From positions 496,001-560,000 of the forward strand of contig OZ245010.1 of NCBI GenBank assembly GCA_965223735.1: a stretch of DNA of 64,000 bases, in the 5' to 3' direction. The position numbers were made by a program, and so were the translations under genes. The notes beneath the pieces are model-generated. The model saw only the letters and a list, made by a program, of their open reading frames with translations, made no database searches and was not told where the DNA came from. Positions within the stretch are counted from its first letter, which is position 1. Every line of letters begins with the position of its first letter. Below, piece by piece: positions 16,579 through 25,120 of the stretch. The DNA comes from CAYFZO01 sp965223735 (GTDB lineage Bacteria; Pseudomonadota; Gammaproteobacteria; Poriferisulfidales; Oxydemutatoraceae).

Positions 16579-18564
16579 ATGAAAACAGTCTATCTGGGGC
16601 TGATCCTGTCAGCCCATTTCGGTCTGTTGAGCCTGGCATTCGGATATAACTGGATAAAATTGTTTTATTTTCAGCACAGAACAAGTCTTTTGCTGTCCGC
16701 GCTTGTCCTGTCGGCTGCTTATATTGCTTCACAAGCCTTCACCCGCGTCCCGTACCACAGAGAAAAATTGCGCTCCCTGCTGTTATATGCAGCCACGGCA
16801 GTCGGTTTTGCATCTCTTTTATACGCCGTATTCTTCGCGCAGAAAGCGACCCAGCAAATTATTGCATCCACTCTCCTGTTTCTCGCTGCTATTGCAACTG
16901 CGGCTTTTTGCGAATCGAGAAAAACAAATGCGATATGGAAGAATCTGCACCGCGCACTGAAAACCGTCCTGCTGCTCGCCGTATTCACTTTCCTCTACAT
17001 GCATCAGGAACTGATCTTTCACTTGACCCCATCCCTTTCCGCAACATCCGGCCAGGAAAACAAGTTCAAAATGGAAAGATCCCTGACCCATACAGCTTTC
17101 TACAATGTCGAGCTTACAAATTACTATATGTCAAGCTATTACTTGCCGGCAAAACTCTCGAACATACCCGGGCACATCAGCGCTCTCGACAACAAGACTT
17201 TTTTGATGATCGAACGCTATGGAAACATTTATCTACTCACTTTGAGGAAAAACACAGACAGCGGCCACCCTGAAGAAGAACTTTATATTAAAAAATTATC
17301 CGCTGTCTTCCCCATCAATTACGGCGAGTTGTATTCATCTGAAGCATCTGAAAAAGTCACAAAAAGTTTTTTCAGGATCAATGATCTGTACACCGATACC
17401 GAAGACGGGCGGCAACGCCTATACGTCAGCCATCATTTTTGGAACGCCGAAAAGGAATGCTTCACCCTGCGGATTTCAAAACTTGCCGATGACGTTTCGG
17501 CTTTATTGAACGACAACTCTTCTCCGGAATGGCGCACGCTTTACGAAACCGCACCATGTTTTCCCGTCAATAAAACCGGCATCGCCTTTGTCGGCCATCA
17601 GGCGGGAGGAAGAATCGTCGGACTGGACGAAAATACCCTGCTGTTTTCGGTCGGCGATCACGGGTTTGACACGTTCGGCGGATCAGAGAATTTTCCCCAG
17701 GATATCAATAATACCTACGGGAAGATCTGGAAAATTGACCGCGACACCGGAGAAGCCGACCTGATCTCCCTCGGGCACCGGAACCCCCAGGGGCTGTATC
17801 GTGCCCCCGACGGCTCCATCTGGGAAACCGAGCACGGGCCGGAAAGCGGAGACGAATTGAACAAAATAAAACCGGGGAAGAATTATGGCTGGCCGCACGT
17901 GTTGTACGGAACACAGTACGGCCATTTCACCTGGCCGCGGGGTACAAGCCAGGATGGACATGAAAGTTATGAACAACCTGCATTTGTCTGGACTCCCGCA
18001 ATCGCCGTATCCAACCTGATCGGGGTCGAGGGGGATTTATTCCCGCTATGGAAAAATGACCTGCTGGTCGGCTCGCTCAAGAGCAAGACACTGTTCCGCC
18101 TGCAAATGCATGAGGACCGCGTTATCTACAGCGAGCCCATTAGAATCGGCTACAGGATCCGGGACATAGTGGAAACCCCAAACGGGGAGATCTTTATGTG
18201 GACAGACAGCCGAAGCATGATCCGCCTGCGTCCGGTGAATTCCCTGCCAAAAGAGAACGAGACCATCGGCGAAGCCGGCGAGCGGCTGTTCTACAAATGC
18301 GCCGGGTGCCACAGCATCAAGCCGGATGCACCGCACGGCATCGGCCCCAACCTGTACAAAGTTTACAAAAGCCCGATCGCGAGGCATCGAGAATATCACT
18401 ACTCACCGGCGTTACAAGCCAGGGCCGCAGAGCAATGGACCCGCGAGAAACTTGATCTTTTCCTGAAAGACCCGGACGCTTTCGCACCGGGGACGACGAT
18501 GCAGATGAAAATACCCGACGACCATGAGCGCCGGGTGTTGCTGCATCATCTCGAAAACCATTGA
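16579..18564 (+). CDS. Membrane-anchored PQQ sugar-dehydrogenase-like protein with C-terminal cytochrome c domain (copy 1)
   Basis: The 661-residue protein has three parts. Residues 1-141 hold about five hydrophobic segments. Residues 160-545 form a glucose/sorbosone dehydrogenase-like propeller, with GHRNPQGLYRAPDG, ETEHGPESGDELN and GKNYGWP, segments that shape the PQQ and calcium pocket in aldose sugar dehydrogenases. Residues 565-661 are a cytochrome c domain with haem motif CAGCH and a candidate Met ligand in TTMQMKIP. The likely job is periplasmic PQQ-dependent oxidation of a sugar or alcohol with electrons passing through the fused haem. Substrate is unknown. The gene is paralogous to 18878-20932 and follows yccA. 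The start is ATG 16579; an upstream ATG, used as start in copy 2, is closed by a stop here. Confidence 0.85.
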   Translation: MKTVYLGLILSAHFGLLSLAFGYNWIKLFYFQHRTSLLLSALVLSAAYIASQAFTRVPYHREKLRSLLLYAATAVGFASLLYAVFFAQKATQQIIASTLLFLAAIATAAFCESRKTNAIWKNLHRALKTVLLLAVFTFLYMHQELIFHLTPSLSATSGQENKFKMERSLTHTAFYNVELTNYYMSSYYLPAKLSNIPGHISALDNKTFLMIERYGNIYLLTLRKNTDSGHPEEELYIKKLSAVFPINYGELYSSEASEKVTKSFFRINDLYTDTEDGRQRLYVSHHFWNAEKECFTLRISKLADDVSALLNDNSSPEWRTLYETAPCFPVNKTGIAFVGHQAGGRIVGLDENTLLFSVGDHGFDTFGGSENFPQDINNTYGKIWKIDRDTGEADLISLGHRNPQGLYRAPDGSIWETEHGPESGDELNKIKPGKNYGWPHVLYGTQYGHFTWPRGTSQDGHESYEQPAFVWTPAIAVSNLIGVEGDLFPLWKNDLLVGSLKSKTLFRLQMHEDRVIYSEPIRIGYRIRDIVETPNGEIFMWTDSRSMIRLRPVNSLPKENETIGEAGERLFYKCAGCHSIKPDAPHGIGPNLYKVYKSPIARHREYHYSPALQARAAEQWTREKLDLFLKDPDAFAPGTTMQMKIPDDHERRVLLHHLENH

Positions 18565-18640
18565 CAATCACTTCGGCGAAATCCCACTCGCGACCCCGCC
18601 AGTCACCATATCGCCGACGGTGATGCATCCTCCGTCACGC
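18565..18640 (-). pseudogene. Truncated 3' end of a MOSC-domain gene (duplication remnant)
   Basis: The DNA following copy 1 matches, base for base apart from a few changes, the 3' end of the intact MOSC gene that follows copy 2 (20933-21003). On the minus strand it encodes only the last 22 or so codons, ending GISPK. Similarity stops abruptly near 18637, which marks one breakpoint of the tandem duplication. Confidence 0.8.
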
Positions 18641-18783
18641 CAAACACTCCTGCTTTTTTTAGACATCACATCGCATTTTTAGATAAAATTACGCGACGTT
18701 GCCCTGCGCTTGATGGGCGCTAAGGGATATGGAAGAGGATCTCCCCTGCACCGGCACAAAGGCCAGCTTCGGCTAGCCTTTTT
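18641..18783 (+). pseudogene. Ghost of yccA: duplicated leader, start codon and terminator without the coding body
   Basis: From about 18641 the sequence aligns with the yccA upstream region (gacgccaaac, then the gataaaattac and gggatatggaa segments match 15690-15780), through the start codon and about two codons. It then jumps to the DNA just past the yccA stop, including the terminator AAAGGCCAGCTTCGGC at 18758-18783 (one stem base changed). Thus the second yccA copy has lost its coding part. The remaining promoter may now drive the second dehydrogenase gene, unless the terminator blocks it. Confidence 0.75.
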
Positions 18784-18877
18784 ATCGTTGCCCGGGATAT
18801 CCCGGACAGCAGCACAAATAGCCCGAAGTCATCACCGAGCGAACACATCACCGTCCACAACAAGACCCGGATAAGAC

Positions 18878-20932
18878 ATGCCCGGCCTGATAAAAAAATC
18901 TATCCTGAAAACAATCTATCTGGCGCTGATCCTGTCAGTCCATTTCGGCCTGTTGAGCCTGGCATTCGGAGATAACTGGATAAGATTGTTTTATTTTCAG
19001 CACCGAACAGGTCTTTTACTGTCCGCGCTTGTCCTGACGATCGCTTATATCGCTTCACAAGCTCTTATCCGCGTCCCGCACCACAGAGAAAACTTGCGTT
19101 CTTCGCTGATATATGCAACCACGGCAATCGGTTTTGCATCTCTTTTATACGCCGTATTCTTCGCACAGGAAGGATCCCAGCAAATTATTGCATCCACTTT
19201 CCTGTTTCTCGGTGTTATTGCGGCTGCGGCCTTTTGCGAATCGAGAAAGATAAATTCGGTATGGAAAAATCTGCACCGCGCACTGAAAACCACATTGCTG
19301 CTCGCCATATTCACTCTCCTCTATATGCATCAGGAGATGGTTTCTCGCTTGGCTCTTATCCCCTTCACAATATCCGATCAGGAAAACAAGTTCAGAATGG
19401 AAAGATCCCTGATCCATACGGCTTTTTACAATGTCGATCTTACAAATTACTATACGCCAATCTATTACTTGCAGGAAAGACTCAAGATCAAACCCGGACA
19501 CATCAGTGCCCTCGACAACAAGACTTTTCTAATGATCGAACGCGAGGGAAACATCTATCTCCTCACTTTGAGAAAAAATACAGACAGCGACCCTCCCGAA
19601 GAAGAACTTTATATTAAAAAATTATCCGCTGTCTTCCCCATCAATTACGGCGAGTTGTCTTCATCCGAGGCATCTGAAAAAATCATGAGAAACCTGTTCA
19701 GGGTCAATGATCTGTACACCGATATTGAAGACGGACGACAACGCCTATACGTCAGCCATCATTTTTGGAACGCCGAAAAGGAATGTTTCACAATGCGGAT
19801 TTCAAAACTTGTCGGTGACGTCTCAACTTTAATTAATCCCCCCGCTCAAGAACCGGCCGGTGATGCCTCGATTGCATTGAAAGATAGCCATCACCCGAAA
19901 TGGCGCACGCTTTACGAAACCGCACCGTGTTTTCCCGTCAAAAAAACCAGCAAGGCTTTTGCCGGTCATCAGGCGGGCGGAAGGATCATCGGACTGGACG
20001 AAAACACCCTGCTGTTCTCGGTCGGCGATCACGAATTTGACACCTTCAACGCACCGGAGAACTTTCCCCAGGATATCAATAATGCCTACGGGAAGATCTG
20101 GAAAATTGACCGCAACACCGGAGAAGCCGACCTGATCTCCCTCGGGCACCGGAACCCCCAGGGGTTGTACCGTGCCCCCGACGGTGCCGTCTGGGAAACC
20201 GAGCACGGACCGCAAGGCGGCGACGAATTGAACAAAATAGAACCGGGAAAGAATTATGGCTGGCCGCACGTGGTGTACGGAACACAATACGGGCAACACA
20301 TCTGGCCGCCGGGCGTAATCCAGAATGAGCACGAGGGTTATGAACGGCCCATATTTGTCTGGACTCCCTCGATCGCTGTATCCAACCTGATCGGAGTCGA
20401 GGGAGATCTATTCCCGCTATGGAAAAACAACCTGCTAGTCAGTTCGCTGGACGGGATACTGTTCCGCCTGCAAATGCATCAGGACCGCGTTGTCTATAGT
20501 GAGCCCATTAAGATCCGACCAAAAATCCGGGACATAGTGGAAACCCCCAACGGGGAGATCTTTATGTGGACGAACAGCCAAAGCATGATCCGTTTGCGTC
20601 CGGTGAATTCCCTGCCGAAAGAGAACGAGACCATCGGCGAAGCCGGCGAGCGGCTGTTCTACAAATGCGCCGGATGCCACAGCATCAAGCCGAATGCACC
20701 GCACGGCATCGGCCCCAACCTGTACAAAGTTTACAAAAGCCCGATCGCGAGGCATCGAGAATATCACTACTCACCGGCGTTACAAGCCAGGGCCGCAGAG
20801 CAATGGACCCGCGAGAAACTTGATCTTTTCCTGAAAGATCCAAACGCTTTTGCCCCGGGGACGACGATGCAGATGAAAATACCCGACGACCATGAGCGCC
20901 GGGTGTTGCTGCATCATCTCGAAAACCATTGA
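18878..20932 (+). CDS. Membrane-anchored PQQ sugar-dehydrogenase-like protein with C-terminal cytochrome c domain (copy 2)
   Basis: The 684-residue paralogue of 16579-18564 has the same order: about five membrane segments (residues 1-150), dehydrogenase propeller with GHRNPQGLYRAPDG and ETEHGPQGGDELN, and cytochrome c with CAGCH. It has a 17-residue insert absent from copy 1 (around PPAQEPAGDASIALKD). Its start is MPGLIKKS, upstream of the position used in copy 1, because the ATG of copy 1 is CTG here and a one-base difference opens the frame. The propeller differs at many positions, whereas the haem domain is almost identical, so the two may have different substrates but share an electron partner. 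The stop lies three bases from the MOSC gene stop (convergent). Confidence 0.85.
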   Translation: MPGLIKKSILKTIYLALILSVHFGLLSLAFGDNWIRLFYFQHRTGLLLSALVLTIAYIASQALIRVPHHRENLRSSLIYATTAIGFASLLYAVFFAQEGSQQIIASTFLFLGVIAAAAFCESRKINSVWKNLHRALKTTLLLAIFTLLYMHQEMVSRLALIPFTISDQENKFRMERSLIHTAFYNVDLTNYYTPIYYLQERLKIKPGHISALDNKTFLMIEREGNIYLLTLRKNTDSDPPEEELYIKKLSAVFPINYGELSSSEASEKIMRNLFRVNDLYTDIEDGRQRLYVSHHFWNAEKECFTMRISKLVGDVSTLINPPAQEPAGDASIALKDSHHPKWRTLYETAPCFPVKKTSKAFAGHQAGGRIIGLDENTLLFSVGDHEFDTFNAPENFPQDINNAYGKIWKIDRNTGEADLISLGHRNPQGLYRAPDGAVWETEHGPQGGDELNKIEPGKNYGWPHVVYGTQYGQHIWPPGVIQNEHEGYERPIFVWTPSIAVSNLIGVEGDLFPLWKNNLLVSSLDGILFRLQMHQDRVVYSEPIKIRPKIRDIVETPNGEIFMWTNSQSMIRLRPVNSLPKENETIGEAGERLFYKCAGCHSIKPNAPHGIGPNLYKVYKSPIARHREYHYSPALQARAAEQWTREKLDLFLKDPNAFAPGTTMQMKIPDDHERRVLLHHLENH

Positions 20933-20935
20933 CAA

Positions 20936-21439
20936 TCACTTCGGCGAAATCCCGTTCCCGATCCCGCCGGTCACCATATCGCCGACGGTGATGCATCCGC
21001 CGATATGGACAATCGCGGTCAGCCCCCCGCAACCACGCATCGCGTTGAAACCGCCACTTCCGATCGCCTCGTCCATGCGCGCGCACGGGTGGCAGTCGCC
21101 GGTACCTTCGAGTATCACTTCACCGACGCGGAAAGGCCGACGCTTCAGCACGCCCAGGTTGACGCCGGACACAACGAGATTGCGTCTCAGCGCGGCGGGC
21201 TCCACCGCTTCGACACCAGCAAAGCGCGCGATCAGCGGCAGGTGTTCGTGCTGTATCAACGTCACCTGGCGCTTGCCGCTTACCCGCTCGGCGGTATGGT
21301 CGCCGACGATGCCACGTCCCGCCAGCAGTTCGGCGGATTCAACCTCGATGATGCCGCCGCGATGCGACGGGCGAATGCCGATCCATTCGAGACGCCCGAC
21401 GGTCGCGATGTCCCGCATGTCAAACAATGACGCCATCAC
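20936..21439 (-). CDS. MOSC-domain protein
   Basis: The 167-residue protein has the compact beta-rich MOSC fold found in molybdenum-cofactor sulfurases and in YiiM/YuaD-type proteins. Typical segments are RQVTLIQHEHL, NLVVSGVNLG, FRVGEVILEGTGDCHPC (with the conserved cysteine, about residue 125) and a Gly-rich end with GGCITVGD. The role of stand-alone short MOSC proteins is uncertain; hydroxylated-base reduction or sulfur transfer with molybdenum cofactor has been proposed for relatives. It converges on copy 2 of the dehydrogenase gene. The 3' end was included in the tandem duplication. Confidence 0.85.
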   Translation of the reverse strand: MMASLFDMRDIATVGRLEWIGIRPSHRGGIIEVESAELLAGRGIVGDHTAERVSGKRQVTLIQHEHLPLIARFAGVEAVEPAALRRNLVVSGVNLGVLKRRPFRVGEVILEGTGDCHPCARMDEAIGSGGFNAMRGCGGLTAIVHIGGCITVGDMVTGGIGNGISPK

Positions 21440-21473
21440 ACCCCAGCCGAAACCCTCGCGATGAGTAAACAGC

Positions 21474-22316
21474 TCAAGCGTGGCATCTTCTTATATCGTG
21501 GCTTTTCCAGTCAGGCACGTGAGCTGTCATAAAGGCCTTAAAGAGCTTGCCATGATTGGGCACACGCAAGTGCAACAGCTCGTGCGCGATAACGAAGTCC
21601 TGGAAGCCGGGTTGTTGATCGACGAGATCGGCAGCCAGAGTAACAATTCCCGATGTTGAGCACGAGCCCCACTTCCGATACACCGCCCAACAACAATAGT
21701 CCGCCATCTGCAATCCATGATGAGAGCGGGAATCATGGTGCAGGATGTGATATTTCATGCTGGGGGACAACACCTTGGCCAGTGCGAGTTGAACATTTTT
21801 CTCAATGTTGTGCCGTCTTTTGTTTAACGGAATCGTGTCGGTGATGACGATCACTTCTTCAGCATTAGCACTTGGGACTTTTGATAACACGTACTTCATC
21901 AGACAGCCAAGCATCCTTGAATAGAAACGTTCGCCCTCTTGCAATGCCGAGATGATCTTGCGCTTCTCTACAATCGGGGTTTCAAAGTCAACGAACCGAA
22001 CCCGCCGATGGCGCTGTTCGGCCTCGTCGTACTCCTGCCGTTCGCCACGCAACCAGGAGAGCATCTCGCGGTTACCCTCGATGTTCGGCTGGACCGCTTC
22101 CAGTTGTTCAATGACCCGACGGATCGCATCGGCGCTCATCCACGAGTTGAAGGCGCCGATCCTGGTCTCGATCTCGTTGCGGAACAACATGCCGGTTTCG
22201 CCACCCCGCTTGCGCAGAGCGTCCTCAGGCGTGATCGGCACCCAGCCAATCTCCGTCGCGTGACGGATCATCGGAAACTGGACCGAAATGGCTTCACTGA
22301 TGGGTAACAGGCTCAC
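21474..22316 (-). pseudogene. In-frame chimera: HsdR N-terminus, DUF3800 C-terminal half, YgjP-like metalloprotease C-terminus
   Basis: One open 280-residue frame is built from three unrelated parts. Residues 1-112 match the N-terminus of type I restriction HsdR (ISEAISVQFPMIRHA, RGGETGMLFRNE, EGNREMLSWLRGERQ). Residues 113-216 are the C-terminal half of a DUF3800 protein, nearly identical to the neighbour at 22486-23148. Residues 217-280 are the end of a YgjP/DUF45 protein with WGSCSTSGIVTL and the zinc motif HELLHLRVPNHGK. YgjP genes commonly follow hsdR in type I loci, so the simplest reading is that a DUF3800 segment bridged a deletion running from early hsdR to late ygjP. Whether the product is expressed or functional is unknown. 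Confidence 0.85.
21668..21975 (-). repeat. 308-bp direct repeat, copy A (DUF3800 C-terminal half inside the chimera)
   Basis: This stretch matches 22578-22885 without any gap, from CCCACTTCCG to CTCTACAATC, with scattered substitutions only. Outside these limits the flanking sequences are unrelated. It encodes VEKRKxIxALQEGERF to HHGLQMADYCCWAVYRKW in the same frame in both genes. Confidence 0.9.
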
Positions 22317-22485
22317 GCTATGTCCTCAAGGAAGGAAATATGTGTGCAAACGCTTGAACTCAAAGGGGGGAATATGTAATATAATGCCCCTTGATAGCAG
22401 GTTCCCCCCCGATGACAAGAGCCCAAGGGGCTCTCTCCGGAAACGGAGTAGTCGGGGGGGTCACTTTTGAGTATTAGCAAATGCA

Positions 22486-23148
22486 TCAATAGTAATACCC
22501 TGTCCCGGTCCGAAAAATATCAAACTCACTACGTATTGCCGGTTGGATCCGATCGAAGTAAGTCAATTCTTCCATCTCCCACTTCCGATACACCGCCCAA
22601 CAACAATAGTCCGCCATCTGCAATCCATGATGAGAGCGGGAATCATGGTGCAGGATGCGGTATTTTTTGTCAGGCAGTAGCATTTCCGCCAGTGTGAATT
22701 GAACCCTCTTCTCAATGTTGCGCCGTCTTTTGTTTAACGGGATCGTGTCGGTGATAACGATCACTTCTTCAGCATTAGCACTTGGGGCTTTTGATAGCAC
22801 GTACTTCAGCAGATAGCCAGGCATCCTCGGATAGAAACGTTCGCCCTCTTGCAATGCCGGGATGGTCTTGCGCTTCTCTACAATCAGACAGTCAATAAAG
22901 ATGCTGACGAGACAACCCGCGATCAGTTCAAACACCCGCTTTCGTACATGCTTATTGTCAGCAGTGCAGTGGAAATGTTTTTTGTCCAATCCATATTCAA
23001 GGCAATCGTACTTGTAATCATCGAGTGAGGTAGCCCACGGAAATGGTCTGAGTACGCTGACGCTGGTCAGCACAAAATAGTGTGTCTCATTGGCACTGAA
23101 GTCGAAATTACCGGCTTCATCGAGAAAAATATAAGCACAGTTCACCAT
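22486..23148 (-). CDS. DUF3800 protein
   Basis: The 220-residue protein starts MVNCAYIFLDEAGNFDF, with the acidic pair DEAGN typical of the DUF3800 family, and ends with the conserved LQMADYCCWAVYRKW helix. The fold is thought to be RNase H-like with a DDE-type acidic set: Asp near residue 10, Asp in VITDTIP near 135, and Asp in QMADY near 181. DUF3800 proteins are frequent in mobile and defence neighbourhoods, but no activity has been established that I can cite. It lies between remnants of a type I restriction system: an hsdS end upstream and an hsdR start downstream. Confidence 0.8.
   Translation of the reverse strand: MVNCAYIFLDEAGNFDFSANETHYFVLTSVSVLRPFPWATSLDDYKYDCLEYGLDKKHFHCTADNKHVRKRVFELIAGCLVSIFIDCLIVEKRKTIPALQEGERFYPRMPGYLLKYVLSKAPSANAEEVIVITDTIPLNKRRRNIEKRVQFTLAEMLLPDKKYRILHHDSRSHHGLQMADYCCWAVYRKWEMEELTYFDRIQPAIRSEFDIFRTGTGYYY
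22578..22885 (-). repeat. 308-bp direct repeat, copy B (within the DUF3800 gene)
   Basis: This is the likely source copy of the segment at 21668-21975, because here it is embedded in a full-length DUF3800 gene. Both copies are in the same orientation, about 600 bases apart. Confidence 0.9.
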
Positions 23149-23256
23149 CGCGCCGTTTCCTTACAATGAGTTGCTCCTAAACTTCGGAGGCATCTGTCAA
23201 CTCCGGGATCAGATCTGCTGAGAGTAAAAAAATTTAGAGCGACGCCACGCATTTAC

Positions 23257-23625
23257 CTATTGCCTTGCGTAATCGTGGGGTAAATCAAGGTCGGCGACAC
23301 GGATCTCGCCTGCCATAAGTTTGTACAGCAACACCTTGAACAAGTCGTCCAGCACCGCGCGTTTCTTACGATGCAATTCGATCTTGTGGTCGATAGCATC
23401 GTGAACAGAGATGATCTCGCGCTGTTCGTCCGGAGGTGGGTGCGGGATTAAGAGTTCTGCAAGGCGCGCGCGAAAGGTTGGGGATTGTTGTGTAATTTCC
23501 GGCGCCTTCATAGACGTTACGGTGTCTGAAGCCCTCCTCGAGCCATGCCATTGTGAATCGTGAATGAGCTCGAGAAGCATCCAGAGGCCGCAAGCGATGA
23601 AGGTGATTCTGAAAGAGACACTCAT
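23257..23625 (-). pseudogene. HsdS (type I restriction specificity subunit) C-terminal remnant
   Basis: The last 75 residues of this 122-residue frame match the end of type I specificity subunits: IPHPPPDEQREI, then a helix IDHKIELHRKKRAVLDDLF, then KVLLYKLMAGEIRV. The N-terminal 45 residues have no visible homology, and both target-recognition domains are absent. With the hsdR and ygjP pieces downstream it shows that a type I system once stood here and has been deleted. Confidence 0.8.
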
Positions 23626-23723
23626 CTATCTCTCCGTTCCACACCGCGGCGCGCCGATCTCGCCTCCCTCACATATCAATAGGTCACCCTAACGCAACAG
23701 CTTATGCGACGGCACACTGTTCT

Positions 23724-25013
23724 TTAGATACATTCGGCTGACGGCTTGATGATCTCCCGCCCGTCCATGTAAGGCACGAGCGCGTCGGGTATGCGCACGC
23801 GGCCCTTCTGATCCTGAAAGTTCTCCATGACCGCGACCAGCGTGCGCCCGACCGCGAGACCGGAACCGTTCAGGGTGTGCACCAGTTCAGGTTTGCCCTT
23901 TCCCTTTATGACCCTGGCTTTCATCCGCCGCGCCTGAAAGTCCGTCATGTTGCTGCACGACGAGATCTCGCGATAGCGTTGCTGCCCGGGCAACCACACT
24001 TCAAGATCGTATGTTCTGGCCGCGCAAAACCCGAGGTCACCGGTGCACAGTTCCACCACCCGGTAAGGCAACTCCAACTTCTTCAGGGCGGCTTCAGCGT
24101 GGCTGGTCAACTCCTCCAGAGCCGACGGCGACTCTTCGCCGCGAACGATCTGCACCATCTCGACCTTCTCGAACTGGTGCTGTCGGATCAGCCCGCGCGT
24201 GTCTTTGCCGTAGGAACCGGCCTCAGAGCGAAAGCACGGCGTGTGCGTGACCAACTTCATCGGCAGCTCGTCGGCTTTCAGGATCACATCCCGGCACAGG
24301 TTCGTCAGCGGCACCTCAGCCGTCGGGATCAGGTAATAGCCGCCGTCGCCGGCCAGCGCAAACAGATCTGCCTCAAATTTCGGCAACTGCCCGGTGCCGC
24401 GCAGACTGGGAACATTCGCAATATACGGCACATACACTTCGCGGTAACCGTGTTGCCTGACCTGCAAGTCCAGCATGAAGCGGGTCAGTGCGCGTTGCAG
24501 TTCAGCCAGGTCCCCGAACAGCACCGCAAAGCGGCTGCCGGCGAGTTTCGCCGCCGCTTCGCCGTCCATCAGCCCCAGGCCTTCGCCGATCGCGACGTGG
24601 TCTTTCGCATCAAACGAAAAAACCGGCGGTTCACCCTCGCGCCGTATCTCCACATTCTCGTTTTCATCTCGTCCTTCGGGCACGGCGGCGTCCGGCAGAT
24701 TCGGCACCCCCGACAGCAACTCGTCCAACGCCGCCTGCGTCTTGAGTAATTCCGCTTCGCGCACTTCCAGCCGGCGCTTGATATCCTCTCCCGATCTCAG
24801 CAACTCATCCGCCTCGTCCCCCCCGGCCTTGGCCTCACCGACCGCCCTGGCGTTGAGCCTGCCCTGCTTGTGCAACGCTTCAACTTCAACCTGCAATGCC
24901 TTGCGCCGGTCTTCCGCCACCTGATACGCCCGACGGTCGAATATAAAGCCCCGGCGCTTCAGCGCGGCAACAACGCGCTCAAGATCGGTGCGCAGTAATT
25001 TCGGATCAATCAT
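23724..25013 (-). CDS. serS: Seryl-tRNA synthetase
   Basis: The 429-residue class II synthetase has the N-terminal coiled-coil arm (residues 30-105) that holds the long variable arm of tRNA-Ser, followed by the catalytic domain with motif 2 FRSEAGSYGKDTRGLIRQHQF and motif 3 GSGLAVGRTLVAVMEN. It charges tRNA-Ser, one of which is encoded at 15525. I start at MIDPKLLRTDLE, the usual N-terminus; the frame is open 18 codons further upstream. It is divergent from the antiporter gene. Confidence 0.96.
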   Translation of the reverse strand: MIDPKLLRTDLERVVAALKRRGFIFDRRAYQVAEDRRKALQVEVEALHKQGRLNARAVGEAKAGGDEADELLRSGEDIKRRLEVREAELLKTQAALDELLSGVPNLPDAAVPEGRDENENVEIRREGEPPVFSFDAKDHVAIGEGLGLMDGEAAAKLAGSRFAVLFGDLAELQRALTRFMLDLQVRQHGYREVYVPYIANVPSLRGTGQLPKFEADLFALAGDGGYYLIPTAEVPLTNLCRDVILKADELPMKLVTHTPCFRSEAGSYGKDTRGLIRQHQFEKVEMVQIVRGEESPSALEELTSHAEAALKKLELPYRVVELCTGDLGFCAARTYDLEVWLPGQQRYREISSCSNMTDFQARRMKARVIKGKGKPELVHTLNGSGLAVGRTLVAVMENFQDQKGRVRIPDALVPYMDGREIIKPSAECI

Positions 25014-25120
25014 GGTGGTGGTCACAGGTGAGCTTCGGATATTGCAACAAAACCCACCGAAAACCAAGCGGACACGCCGCCATTCGCTTGCCGCCGCTCC
25101 GACTGTTAATATCAGCCGCC

